DNA of 20,493 bases from JAVBOP01 sp031550405 (GCA_031550405.1 JAVBOP010000125.1:1-20493); one strand, 5' to 3'. Positions 1 to 7,806 are shown, counted from the first letter of the stretch. Notes: generated by a model not told the origin, from the sequence alone. Numbers and translations: made by a program.

Positions 1-2399
1 ACCAGCAAGTGCTGCGCATGTGTTTCTGAATTTATTTTAATATATTCATTCTCATATTCGGCAATTTCCGCCTTTGGCACGAACTTATCCTTCGCTTCCT
101 CTAAACTCGCCCGCGCCTGATTATCAACCAAATCGGGGTTAATCGTTTGCATTATGCTGTCCTGCCTGATGCGCAAGGCAAGCATTTCTGCATCAAAAGT
201 ACCGCTTGGAACTATATCGCTGCCCAATGGCTTTTCGAGGTATGCCAGTGTTTTGGGATTAAAATCGCCGGCTTTCAGATGATTCAATATCTCCATAGGC
301 TCTGCAACCTGCACAGAATCAACGAAATACGCTCTTTTGCAATATGATGAATTGTAGTATACAAATGATCCTGTCTGCTGTGAGCGGAATAGCGGCTGAC
401 TGCCCAAATCCTGCGAACTGATGATATATTTGGTATTTAGCATATTCCACAAAAATGGGCTTGTAACATTGGATGTAGAGCCTTCGCAGCACACATCAAG
501 CATATCCTGATATATCCTTAGTTTTGCAGGATGATAGCCGTTGATATTTTCTATCAAAAAATAAGCATCCGAATTAGTGGTCGAATTAGCCAGATCGCAT
601 ATTCTAAACCGCTCGCCACTTGCCTCTTTATCCTGAAGCACAAAATTTATCACATCGGTTTTGGGAAACGGCTCTTTCTCTGCCTGCTTGTCTACCACAT
701 CCATGGGGCGGTAGCCCACACGCCACAAATCAATAATCAGCAGCACCAGCATTGCTCCAATGAATGGCATAAAGCTGATTTTACGGCTGGTAAATGCAAA
801 TACAAGCAGCCCGCCAATGGCACATATAATGCCTATTGCCGTCCAATCGGATACTGCATTTTCCCATATAAAAGCCGATAGCGTTGCAACCACCTGTTTT
901 CCATAGCCTTGCAGGCTTTTGGCATTCATAACATCCTGCGTATACGACTGCTCGAAAATTCCGGCAAATATTATTCCGCTGACTATAAACACGGCTATTG
1001 CTGCATAAAACATGGTTAAAGGCATTTTATATTCCTTGCTCAAGGACTTATAGCCGCTATATTCTTCGCGCAGCTTCACTAATCCTGCTATGCCATAACC
1101 TGCGAGAACAGGTATAGTTACGTGCATAAGCGCCAATGCCATGCTCGGGGCGCGGAAGCTGGCAAATTTCGGGAAGTGGTAGAAGAACAGGTCGTACAGC
1201 ATGGGGAATGTATAACCGAAAGACAGCAGCAGCGCAAAAAACGCCGTTATGGTCATAGCCCGCACAAATACATCTTTTTTAAAATACTTAAGCATGCCAA
1301 ACATGGCAAGGAACATAACTATGGCGCCCATATATGGAGCGGCATCCTCAAACGGCTTTTGTCCCCAATAGGTCATGAGTCGGGTCTCTTTGCCGCCAGT
1401 GAGCGTACCTTTGTATGGCACCTTGCCAAAACCATGGTAATTGGGCACAAAAAAGTCTATCATCTCGTCGGGACTAAATGACCACATGGTTGCATATTCG
1501 TAGTCCTTGCCTTCTTCGCCTTTACCTTCGCCCTGTTTTTGGGTAATAGGCGCAGTACCGCGTGTTGAATACGGCGTATACTCCAGAACGGACAGGTACT
1601 TATCGGCAGACATGGAAAATGCAATGCCAGCCGCAATTGCCAGCACGCCAACCGCCCGCAATACATTGGGAAGATTGGTCTTTTTCATAACGCTTGATAT
1701 TATGTCAAGCAGCAGGTATATGCCGACAGCACAGCCCGTATAGAACATCATCTGCACATGCCCGCCTTCAAGCATTATGTGCATAACCAGCACCATCAGG
1801 GCGATATTCAGCAGCGACATCCTCTGCTTCAGCCTCTCTATCATGATGAATATATATGGCAGCATCATAAATGTCAGCGGCTTGCTGTTATGGCCTATCA
1901 TTATCCATATCAGTATTCCTGTTGAAAATATTGTTGCAATGGCAGTGTACAGCGCTATAAGCCTGTCGTGCCTGTGTACTCGCATGAGTATGTACATGCC
2001 AGCTGCAAGCACTGCATACCAGAATGCCATGCGTGCGGCGTCGCTGTCGAATAGAGATTTGACCACCTTTGCTACGCCATAAACCATGTATGTGGTGATG
2101 TCCCAATATCGGGTAGCCGCTTCCATCATCGCCGCCATGCCCGGCATACCGCTGAATATATATGGCTGCCATAGCGGAAATTCCTTTGCCTCTTCTCGGT
2201 ATGTTATGAAGCTGGCGGGGTTGATATTATCGCTTGCATTCCAGAAGCTGCCGCCAAAAATAGCTTCATGAAAGAATATAAATATAAGCAATGCCAGCAC
2301 GAGTATTATTGCCGTATCTTTATATTTTTCAGGTATTAATGATGATAGTTTGGAACTTTCAGTTTGGGTTGCTGTTGACTTTTTAGTTTCTTTTGCCAT
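1..2399 (-). CDS. YfhO-family multi-membrane protein, 3' end cut by window edge
   Basis: Reading the minus strand from the ATG at 2399, the frame stays open to base 1, giving about 799 codons with no stop. A short cytoplasmic start (MAKETKKSTATQ) is followed by roughly 13 hydrophobic segments and then a soluble C-terminal part. Family-like landmarks are an early periplasmic stretch with SDNINPASF, then FPLWQPYIFSGMPGM, and a late WNMLNTKYII, which resembles the closing soluble region of YfhO proteins. YfhO proteins are GT-C-type membrane glycosyltransferases; in Bacillus one glycosylates lipoteichoic acid, while the substrate in Bacteroidota is unknown, so I infer envelope glycan work only. 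GC content is clearly higher than in the next three genes. It has 169 non-coding bases upstream and appears to be transcribed alone within the window. Family assignment is fairly sure; function is not. Confidence 0.85.
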   Translation of the reverse strand, partial: MAKETKKSTATQTESSKLSSLIPEKYKDTAIILVLALLIFIFFHEAIFGGSFWNASDNINPASFITYREEAKEFPLWQPYIFSGMPGMAAMMEAATRYWDITTYMVYGVAKVVKSLFDSDAARMAFWYAVLAAGMYILMRVHRHDRLIALYTAIATIFSTGILIWIMIGHNSKPLTFMMLPYIFIMIERLKQRMSLLNIALMVLVMHIMLEGGHVQMMFYTGCAVGIYLLLDIISSVMKKTNLPNVLRAVGVLAIAAGIAFSMSADKYLSVLEYTPYSTRGTAPITQKQGEGKGEEGKDYEYATMWSFSPDEMIDFFVPNYHGFGKVPYKGTLTGGKETRLMTYWGQKPFEDAAPYMGAIVMFLAMFGMLKYFKKDVFVRAMTITAFFALLLSFGYTFPMLYDLFFYHFPKFASFRAPSMALALMHVTIPVLAGYGIAGLVKLREEYSGYKSLSKEYKMPLTMFYAAIAVFIVSGIIFAGIFEQSYTQDVMNAKSLQGYGKQVVATLSAFIWENAVSDWTAIGIICAIGGLLVFAFTSRKISFMPFIGAMLVLLIIDLWRVGYRPMDVVDKQAEKEPFPKTDVINFVLQDKEASGERFRICDLANSTTNSDAYFLIENINGYHPAKLRIYQDMLDVCCEGSTSNVTSPFLWNMLNTKYIISSQDLGSQPLFRSQQTGSFVYYNSSYCKRAYFVDSVQVAEPMEILNHLKAGDFNPKTLAYLEKPLGSDIVPSGTFDAEMLALRIRQDSIMQTINPDLVDNQARASLEEAKDKFVPKAEIAEYENEYIKINSETHAQHLL

Positions 2400-2503
2400 T
2401 ACGTTTAGCCTGCAATATACAATATGAAATAATACTAAATTAATGAATATATGCTAAATAACGAAGCTTTTTTTTTGCGATGAGATATACTGCAGGCATA
2501 AGC

Positions 2504-2511
2504 CAAAGATA
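2504..2511 (-). promoter_or_regulatory. Possible -7 box for the YfhO-family gene
   Basis: The minus strand reads TATCTTTG, matching the Bacteroidota TAnnTTTG box, about 105 bases before the ATG at 2399. No TTTG is seen 19 bases upstream. The TTCATAAA element abuts it directly. Confidence 0.3.
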
Positions 2512-2532
2512 TTTATGAATAAATTTTAATAA
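2512..2532 (-). repeat. Dispersed TTCATAAA element, copy 1
   Basis: On the minus strand this reads TTATTAAAATTTATTCATAA plus A. It is one of nine exact TTCATAAA octamers in the window; here it touches the candidate -7 box of the YfhO-family gene. Confidence 0.6.
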
Positions 2533-2568
2533 TTTTTGGTATCTATCAGGAAATAACAGTGCATTATA

Positions 2569-3069
2569 TTATTCAGTAAAATTATTTTCTCTAATACCTT
2601 TAATTACCTTTAGAAGTTGTTCGTATTGCCAGTCGGTTTTTGAAAATGTTCTGTAGCTGATATAACCTATCTTATTGTTTTTTAAATAAAATACGGCAGG
2701 AACATCGTTTTCTATTTTGTATTGCTCGAAAATACCATCATGCGTATTATCATAGATATCAAAATATACTGCTACATCTTTTTTTATTTGCTTGATATTG
2801 CCAATTGCAGATCTGCGTATCTGCGAGGTATTGCTGCACTTAACTAAGAAAATATATTTTTCATTAAGCGAATCTAATACTTTTGCAATATACTTGAAAC
2901 AGTCAAAACAGGAATAGTTGTTAGAGTAAGTAATTATGAACAAATTTTCATTTTTGTTGGTTGGCATCAAATTGACAGTGTCTTTTCTTATTGTTACAGC
3001 TTTAAATTCTTCTGAATATAAGTCATTATTAAATAAGAATATTACAGCAAATAATAAGAAATATTTCAT
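2569..3069 (-). CDS. Secreted thioredoxin-like protein
   Basis: 166 residues. The start MKYFLLFAVIFLFNNDLYSEE looks like a signal peptide, so the product is probably periplasmic or membrane-facing. A CFDC motif at residues 54-57, after a hydrophobic strand (LFIITYS), and a later DVPAVFYL with a proline before A-V-F fit the CxxC active site and cis-proline loop of the thioredoxin fold. This suggests thiol-disulfide chemistry, but no specific family such as TlpA or DsbD is recognised. The start codon lies 6 bases after the stop of the upstream 431-residue gene, so the two are very likely one transcript; a role linked to that secreted partner is an inference. The gene is AT-rich. No clear terminator follows. 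Confidence 0.7.
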   Translation of the reverse strand: MKYFLLFAVIFLFNNDLYSEEFKAVTIRKDTVNLMPTNKNENLFIITYSNNYSCFDCFKYIAKVLDSLNEKYIFLVKCSNTSQIRRSAIGNIKQIKKDVAVYFDIYDNTHDGIFEQYKIENDVPAVFYLKNNKIGYISYRTFSKTDWQYEQLLKVIKGIRENNFTE

Positions 3070-3075
3070 AATTTT

Positions 3076-4371
3076 CTATTTTTTGAATTTATATAGCAAA
3101 ATGCAGGATTTTGTGTCGTTTTCTATAAAATAATCATCTAATTTTTTATAGTATTCTTTCAATGACATCTTCTGTATCTCTTTGGAAAATATATCAAATG
3201 GAACATCATTGGATATTGTAAAAATATAATCATTAAATACAAAATACGCCTGTTCTAATTTGATAGCTGCAACACCAGCTTTTTCAAATGTTATATTGGA
3301 ATTTTTATCTATTTGGGAATCACTTAATGTGCTAACCAATTTTAATTTTCCATCAATAATTTTATATGTATCATAGTAGTATTTGTATTTATTTTCTTTA
3401 TTGCCTGTTGGAACTGACCAGCTCACGAGAATTGTGCTGTCATTTTGAAAATAGACATTGTGAATTAGACTTGTTGTATGAGTGAATGGATTCATAAGCC
3501 CAATAGAAGATTTAGCATGATCCATATAAGCGGCTTTAACCGTTTTTACATCAGGTAAATTTTTATCATAAACCCAATTTTTGTGATTTGGCGAATACTT
3601 ATCTAATAAATTCCAATCGGTATCATATAAATAAATATTATTTTTTGTAACGTCACTAATTATAAAATACTTACCATTGCAATCAATAATATTTCTTGGT
3701 ACAAAATTTAAAAACCCGGCACCAATTGGTTCTGGGTAAACAAGTGTGAATTTGCCTAATTTCCGATTTTTTAAATCATATTTGAATATTGCCGTTGAAA
3801 CAAGTTGGCTATCTGCTGCTGCTTTGGCGAAAGAACTATAGCCATCAAAACCACCTGGATGTGTAGTTGACGATTTGCACCCATAAATTATATCGCTATA
3901 GATTTTCAAGCCATCAAAGCAGAAATCATCATTATGCTCAATTCCGTAAATATCAGTCGATATTATTGCATAATTAAATAAATATTTTTCATTCTTCTTT
4001 TCAAATACAAGCATCCTGTCTCTACCTTCCACAACTAAATATTTATTAGAAATTGCAAATGCTATCATTGAATAATTACTAAAACTGACAAAATGATTTG
4101 GAGGAAATTGGATAAGTAATGAATCCCATTTTTTTTGTGACATGGAATAGTTAAATATATATAACGTAGTATCAGCAGTTATATCTTGGTCTCTGGGTAT
4201 AATATAAACGTTATCATTTAAACTATTGATTAGCAAATCACGTGTATAATCCTCGTCAAAAACAAACTCAAATGGAAGTTTCGTTTTGTCAATTATAGTT
4301 AATTTGTCTTGTATATTTTGAGCAAAAACAGTATAAGTAAAAGTAATAAGTAAAAAAAGTAAATATTTCAT
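3076..4371 (-). CDS. Secreted protein of unknown function, propeller-like
   Basis: 431 residues. MKYLLFLLITFTYTVFA followed by Q is a clear signal peptide with a likely cut after FA. No catalytic motif is recognised. The mature part repeats a pattern of short strands with aromatic and polar turns, such as DTTLYIFNYS, DRMLVFEKK, AIFKYDLKNRK and NNIYLYDTDW, which resembles blades of a beta-propeller of the kind common in secreted Bacteroidota proteins; this is impression, not a domain hit. The C-terminus (residues about 400-431) turns charged and helical and ends in SCILLYKFKK. It is followed after 6 bases by the thioredoxin-like gene. The stretch is strikingly AT-rich: one sampled line (3181-3240) has 12 G+C in 60. 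Confidence 0.6.
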   Translation of the reverse strand: MKYLLFLLITFTYTVFAQNIQDKLTIIDKTKLPFEFVFDEDYTRDLLINSLNDNVYIIPRDQDITADTTLYIFNYSMSQKKWDSLLIQFPPNHFVSFSNYSMIAFAISNKYLVVEGRDRMLVFEKKNEKYLFNYAIISTDIYGIEHNDDFCFDGLKIYSDIIYGCKSSTTHPGGFDGYSSFAKAAADSQLVSTAIFKYDLKNRKLGKFTLVYPEPIGAGFLNFVPRNIIDCNGKYFIISDVTKNNIYLYDTDWNLLDKYSPNHKNWVYDKNLPDVKTVKAAYMDHAKSSIGLMNPFTHTTSLIHNVYFQNDSTILVSWSVPTGNKENKYKYYYDTYKIIDGKLKLVSTLSDSQIDKNSNITFEKAGVAAIKLEQAYFVFNDYIFTISNDVPFDIFSKEIQKMSLKEYYKKLDDYFIENDTKSCILLYKFKK

Positions 4372-4481
4372 GTTTTTCTTGACAGTTACGGTGATATTGC
4401 TATCTATGTAAACGCAAAACTACAACGCATTTTTTATATATGCAAGCATTATTTTTATTTTTTTTTGAAATCCGTCAAAGG

Positions 4482-4489
4482 CAAAAATA
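4482..4489 (-). promoter_or_regulatory. Possible -7 box before the propeller-like gene
   Basis: The minus strand reads TATTTTTG, which fits TAnnTTTG, about 110 bases before the ATG at 4371. It lies two bases from a TTCATAAA octamer. No -33 TTTG at the usual distance, so the call is weak. Confidence 0.25.
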
Positions 4490-4491
4490 GA

Positions 4492-4509
4492 TTTATGAAT
4501 AATTATTCA
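4492..4509. repeat. Dispersed TTCATAAA element, copy 2, with palindrome
   Basis: TTTATGAA at 4492-4499 runs into a perfect 14-base palindrome, TGAATAATTATTCA at 4496-4509. It sits between the lipoprotein stop and the next gene's start. Confidence 0.55.
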
Positions 4510-4519
4510 TTTTTCTCCA

Positions 4520-5023
4520 TTAATTAATATTTTCATCAAATAAAAAAACTACTGTTGCATCTGTTGGAATTTTATCCACTACTGCGACAAAACAGTAAAG
4601 AGATACTGCAGAGTAAGGGCTGTATTGTAATGCTTTAATTTTACACTCATATTCATTTTTACTCAAATTGGTTATTTTTTTATCTGCTTTTTCCAAAGCA
4701 GAACCAGTTTTGAAAGCATAAATAAGCAACGTAGATTTAGTAAAATCAATAAAAGGCATGTTCGCCTCACAAAAGATGTTTTCTAATTCTTCCTGTGAGT
4801 TTATAATGATTTTTTTTTCTTCACCATACTCCAATGTAATATTTACACATTCTTTGAGTTCAGTTTCTGTATATGTATGTTCAGTGTAATGAATCTCTTG
4901 TGGATAAATTTCTTTGCTTTGCTCATTTCCTCCATCGTCTTCCGTACATCCTGCAACCGCAAAGCATATTCCAAACATAACCGCCAGCATCGGCAGCCAT
5001 TTCAAAATTTTTGTTGTCTTCAT
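4520..5023 (-). CDS. Lipoprotein of unknown function
   Basis: 167 residues. The start MKTTKILKWLPMLAVMF leads into AVAGC, a lipobox with the lipidated cysteine at residue 26. The residues after it, TEDD, are acidic; in several Bacteroidota, acidic residues just after the cysteine act as a surface-export signal for lipoproteins, so display on the cell surface is plausible. The rest resembles PrcB-type small domains in outline (IINSQEELENIF, then IDFTKSTLLIYAF), but the family's glycine-rich TGGY-like turn is missing and I do not assign it. The ATG at 5023 is preceded by GGAGG at a good distance, one of the few clear ribosome binding sites here. Upstream is a divergent intergenic region shared with the NfeD-like gene. 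Confidence 0.65.
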   Translation of the reverse strand: MKTTKILKWLPMLAVMFGICFAVAGCTEDDGGNEQSKEIYPQEIHYTEHTYTETELKECVNITLEYGEEKKIIINSQEELENIFCEANMPFIDFTKSTLLIYAFKTGSALEKADKKITNLSKNEYECKIKALQYSPYSAVSLYCFVAVVDKIPTDATVVFLFDENIN

Positions 5024-5171
5024 AAGACCTCCGTATTGTTTTGTAGTAGTAATAAACTTATATTAACATAACACATTTTTATTACAATGCAATTAATAAT
5101 TATAAGAATGTATTATTTCTTTTAAAAAGAAAAGTATCGAACGGGCGGACGATATTATCTCTCTTTTTTTG

Positions 5172-5179
5172 TATATTTG
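5172..5179 (+). promoter_or_regulatory. Possible -7 box for the NfeD-like gene
   Basis: TATATTTG matches the TAnnTTTG box exactly. Transcription would begin near 5186, downstream of a TTG at 5169 and upstream of the ATG at 5217, which supports the ATG as start. No TTTG at the -33 position. Confidence 0.4.
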
Positions 5180-5216
5180 CATATTGATAATTTTGATAAC
5201 TAATAGTTGTGGTGTC

Positions 5217-5669
5217 ATGAATGCTTTATATTGGCTGATTGCCGGCTTGCTGCTGGCAGTGTTGGAAATTATAACTCCCGGATTTGTTATAATTTGGTTC
5301 GGAGTGGCAGCGATTATTGTGGCATTTTTAGCTTATCTGGGCTTGGATAGTATGACATTGCAAGCCGTCATTTTCTGTGTGATTTCGCTGGCATTGACCC
5401 TGATGTCTCGAACCATATTCAAAAAATATTTTATCAAAAATTCGCCCGGAAATACTGTAACTTCAAGTATTGAAAGGCTTATCGGAAGCGCAGGCGTTGT
5501 AACCGAAACTATCAACAATGATATTAGCACAGGAAGAGTGCTTGTTAATTCGCAGGATTGGGCGGCTCGCTCAGTGAATAATGCCATTTTCGATACAGGC
5601 ACAAAGGTGCAAGTGATTGATATTGATGGAATTAAGCTGCTTGTCAAATTAGAAAATACCACCGATTAG
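5217..5669 (+). CDS. NfeD-like membrane protein
   Basis: 150 residues from the ATG at 5217. The frame is open further upstream to a TTG at 5169, but the extra residues are unlike the family and would precede the likely transcription start. Two to three hydrophobic helices fill the first ~75 residues (LYWLIAGLLLAVLEIITPGF, then IIVAFLAYLG and a third), with the TPGF turn typical of NfeD proteins. After a basic linker, the C-terminal part from about GSAGVVTETI to IDGIKLLVKL is the small OB-fold domain. Short NfeD proteins usually work next to a stomatin/prohibitin-type partner in membrane quality control, but no such partner is in this window. It is followed by the SLBB export gene after 54 bases on the same strand. 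Confidence 0.88.
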   Translation: MNALYWLIAGLLLAVLEIITPGFVIIWFGVAAIIVAFLAYLGLDSMTLQAVIFCVISLALTLMSRTIFKKYFIKNSPGNTVTSSIERLIGSAGVVTETINNDISTGRVLVNSQDWAARSVNNAIFDTGTKVQVIDIDGIKLLVKLENTTD

Positions 5670-5699
5670 TTTCCGCTAATTTAATACAACTCAACTGAA

Positions 5700-5720
5700 T
5701 TATTAAAAAATATTCATAAA
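5700..5720 (+). repeat. Dispersed TTCATAAA element, copy 3
   Basis: TTATTAAAAAATATTCATAA plus A, ending three bases before the ATG at 5724. It occupies the place where a ribosome binding site would sit. Confidence 0.6.
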
Positions 5721-5723
5721 TAT

Positions 5724-7466
5724 ATGAGATTATACAAACTGTATTTGCTTTCTCTTTTTTTTGCACTCGCTACTGCTATCAGCCTCTTTGCTCAGAGCTC
5801 GAATAATTTTCCAATGCTGGATAATATGGAGCAGATGAAAAAAAATTCTGAGAAAATGCTGTCAACTGATACTAAGGATGCGTTCCCTGTAGGCAATGTG
5901 ATAGATGCCAATAACTACTATGTCGGTCCCAATGATGTCCTTGCAATACAGATATTGCCTTTTGAAAGCGTGCCGACGCCGACGGTTGTAACTGCCGAAA
6001 ATACAATAGTATCGCCTCGATTTGGCGAGGTTAATATCAATGGATTAACACTGAAACAGATACGCGATACATTAGCTAACATTTTGAAAGAGCGCAACAG
6101 CGGCAATACCAAACATACCGTTTCGGTGTCCCTGTCGCGTCCGCGCAATGTGTTTGTTACCGTAAGCGGCAATGTCGTTGCACCCGGCACATACACCCTG
6201 CCAGCTTCGTATTCGGTGTCTACCGTATTGAAAATAGCCAACCAGATACAGTCGGTTACAACGACTACTACTGAGGAACAGGCTGCTATCATGCGTTTGC
6301 AGGAGTCGAGAAAAGAGCGGGAGCGTATCTTTTCTGAAACAGGCGTTTCATTCAATTCTTCATATTCTACGAGAAATATCAGAGTTATAAGGAAATCAGG
6401 TACAGCCCTTATTGCCGATATCGAGCGGGCACTGGCAACAGGCAATCATGCCTTTGACCCGTTTATATGCGAAGGCGATGAGATATTTGTGCCGTTCGAA
6501 CCATCTTATTACCCGACTGTATCTATTGTCGGCGAGGTAATACGCCCTGCTACGGTTACTTACAAGAAGGGAGATATGGCATCGCATCTGCTTAAACTTG
6601 CGGCTGGCTTTACTGAGAGTGCCGATATTAATGCCGTATACCTGTATGATGAGACCCATAATGCTATACAACTCACCGTCGATAGCCTGTGCAACCTCCT
6701 GTCATCTGATATTGAACTGAAAGCTGGCAATATTATTATAGTTAGAGCTAAGATAGAGATTGATTCTGCCAATACTGGCATGGTATCGGTATCGGGCGAG
6801 GTGAATAACCCAAGCGTATATCCCATAACCGTTGGCAAAACACGCCTCAAGGATGCGGTAAAAATGGCTGGCGGTTTAACAAGCAAAGCATATCTTCCGC
6901 TGTCATATATCGGCAGGCGCGATAATATGTCAGATGACCGTATTGCTCCTAAGCGGCTATATACCGAATACTTCCAGCGAAGCGACCTGACGATGGAGGA
7001 TACCGCCCGGTTCATGATGGATATTGATTTAAAGCGTCCGGCTGTTTCCTGTGATTTCGATGCGGCATTCAATAACAATTCCGATGATGACAACGTGTAC
7101 CTGCAAGACGGCGACGTTATACATGTAGGCAAAAATCCGAAGCGCATATATGTTTGGGGGCAGGTCAATAAGCCGGGCTACGTTGATTATGCTGAAGGCA
7201 AGTCAATGGAGTGGTATATTGCCAAAGCTGGAGGATATGCAACCGGCGCAGAAAAGAAGCGTTCCCGCATTATTCGAGGCAATTCGCGTGTATGGGAAGA
7301 CGGTTTCAACAAAAATATTTATGTGAATGATGGCGATGAAATATATGTGCCTCGTCCACCTGATGTTCCGCCGACAGTCCAAATCCAGAAATGGGCAGCG
7401 ATTGTAGGTATGATAGGAGGTATCGTTGGTACATTAACACTAATTTACACTACATTGAGAAAATAG
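5724..7466 (+). CDS. SLBB-domain polysaccharide export protein (Wza-like)
   Basis: 580 residues. A signal peptide (cut near residue 23, after LFA) is not followed by a lipobox cysteine, unlike Wza. Residues about 64-140 form the Poly_export domain (NNYYVGPNDVLAIQI, then VSPRFGEVNINGLT). Four SLBB-type repeats follow, each with a G-x-V-x-x-P turn: near residues 148-155 (SGNVVAPG), 269-275 (VGEVIRPA), 357-363 (SGEVNNPS) and 478-485 (WGQVNKPG). Residues 557-577 are a hydrophobic helix before a basic end, matching the C-terminal helix with which Wza-type proteins cross the outer membrane. The role is a channel for exopolysaccharide or capsule. No Wzc kinase, polymerase or glycosyltransferase lies beside it here, so its polymer is unknown. 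There is no Shine-Dalgarno site. Confidence 0.9.
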   Translation: MRLYKLYLLSLFFALATAISLFAQSSNNFPMLDNMEQMKKNSEKMLSTDTKDAFPVGNVIDANNYYVGPNDVLAIQILPFESVPTPTVVTAENTIVSPRFGEVNINGLTLKQIRDTLANILKERNSGNTKHTVSVSLSRPRNVFVTVSGNVVAPGTYTLPASYSVSTVLKIANQIQSVTTTTTEEQAAIMRLQESRKERERIFSETGVSFNSSYSTRNIRVIRKSGTALIADIERALATGNHAFDPFICEGDEIFVPFEPSYYPTVSIVGEVIRPATVTYKKGDMASHLLKLAAGFTESADINAVYLYDETHNAIQLTVDSLCNLLSSDIELKAGNIIIVRAKIEIDSANTGMVSVSGEVNNPSVYPITVGKTRLKDAVKMAGGLTSKAYLPLSYIGRRDNMSDDRIAPKRLYTEYFQRSDLTMEDTARFMMDIDLKRPAVSCDFDAAFNNNSDDDNVYLQDGDVIHVGKNPKRIYVWGQVNKPGYVDYAEGKSMEWYIAKAGGYATGAEKKRSRIIRGNSRVWEDGFNKNIYVNDGDEIYVPRPPDVPPTVQIQKWAAIVGMIGGIVGTLTLIYTTLRK

Positions 7467-7490
7467 GCAGGAATTTATCCTGTTTTCCTT
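7467..7490 (+). terminator. Weak terminator after the SLBB gene
   Basis: CAGGA (7468-7472) and TCCTG (7478-7482) form a 5-bp stem with a 5-base loop, followed by TTTTCCTT. It starts two bases after the stop codon. Confidence 0.4.
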
Positions 7491-7556
7491 CTTGCCACAC
7501 AACATGGCGGGGGTGTTGATATAATAGACTTGAACGGCTTGCCGGTTGGTGTATAT

Positions 7557-7577
7557 TTATTAAAATATTTTCATAAA
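7557..7577 (+). repeat. Dispersed TTCATAAA element, copy 4
   Basis: TTATTAAAATATTTTCATAA plus A. This copy lies inside the sorting-domain remnant, where it reads LLKYFHK. Confidence 0.6.
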
Positions 7578-7590
7578 TCTAACTGGCATG
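7570..7590 (+). repeat. 20-base direct repeat, first copy
   Basis: TTCATAAATC, then T, then AACTGGCAT, followed by a looser GTGGCGAAG. The second copy is 91 bases further on with one base changed in the shared 20. Confidence 0.6.
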
Positions 7591-7605
7591 TGGCGAAGTT
7601 GGTGA

Positions 7606-7666
7606 GGTATTGATGTATTACCCCTAAATCCCATAAAGTGGACTTAAAGGTAAATATTTATTCATA
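7606..7666 (+). repeat. 61-base direct repeat, copy A
   Basis: Starts GGTATTGATGTATTACCCCT and ends AAATATTTATTCATA. It matches copy B at 59 of 61 positions. The two differences (base 28 and base 34 of the repeat) weaken a CCCC-TAAA-GGGG hairpin that is intact in copy B. Confidence 0.85.
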
Positions 7667-7681
7667 AATCCAACTGGCATT
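7661..7681 (+). repeat. 20-base direct repeat, second copy, with TTCATAAA copy 5
   Basis: TTCATAAATC, then C, then AACTGGCAT, overlapping the end of the 61-base repeat copy A by six bases. It again reads HKSNWH in the frame used by the sorting-domain remnant, then diverges. Confidence 0.6.
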
Positions 7682-7785
7682 GCAGCGAAAATATATTCAG
7701 AATCATGATTTAGCGGATTAAAAGATTTTCAGGAAAAGAATCAAGTAAATCCTAAAATCCTGAGCATCTTGATTCAGATAATATT

Positions 7786-7806
7786 CCCCTTCGACGAGCT
7801 CAGGGA
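7786..7806. repeat. REP-like palindrome
   Basis: CCCTTCGACGAGCTCAGGG pairs CCCT with AGGG around a GAGCTC centre. From memory, very similar short palindromes are scattered between genes in many bacterial genomes; its role here is unknown. Confidence 0.45.

Larger units (their letters stand above)
7509..7613 (+). pseudogene. Possible remnant of a T9SS C-terminal sorting domain
   Basis: In one plus-strand frame this reads GGVDIIDLNGLPVGVYLLKY, then FHKSNWHVAKLVRY and a TGA stop at 7611-7613. The core IDLNGLPVGVYLLK followed by a basic tail matches the end of type A sorting domains carried by T9SS cargo proteins. There is no start codon, signal peptide or body: upstream the frame runs straight into the SLBB gene's terminator. 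I read it as the 3' relic of a deleted cargo gene. The match rests on about 30 codons judged by eye, so chance or repeat-derived resemblance remains possible. Confidence 0.5.

Noticed and set aside
147..2271. Several plus- and minus-strand frames of 60-120 codons
   Set aside because: They overlap the continuous ~799-codon minus-strand YfhO-family frame, lack family motifs or ribosome binding sites, and read as shadows of it.
5118..5136. TTTCTTTT-A-AAAAGAAA inverted repeat before the NfeD-like gene
   Set aside because: Low-complexity A/T sequence; no T-run or position that suggests a terminator or operator.
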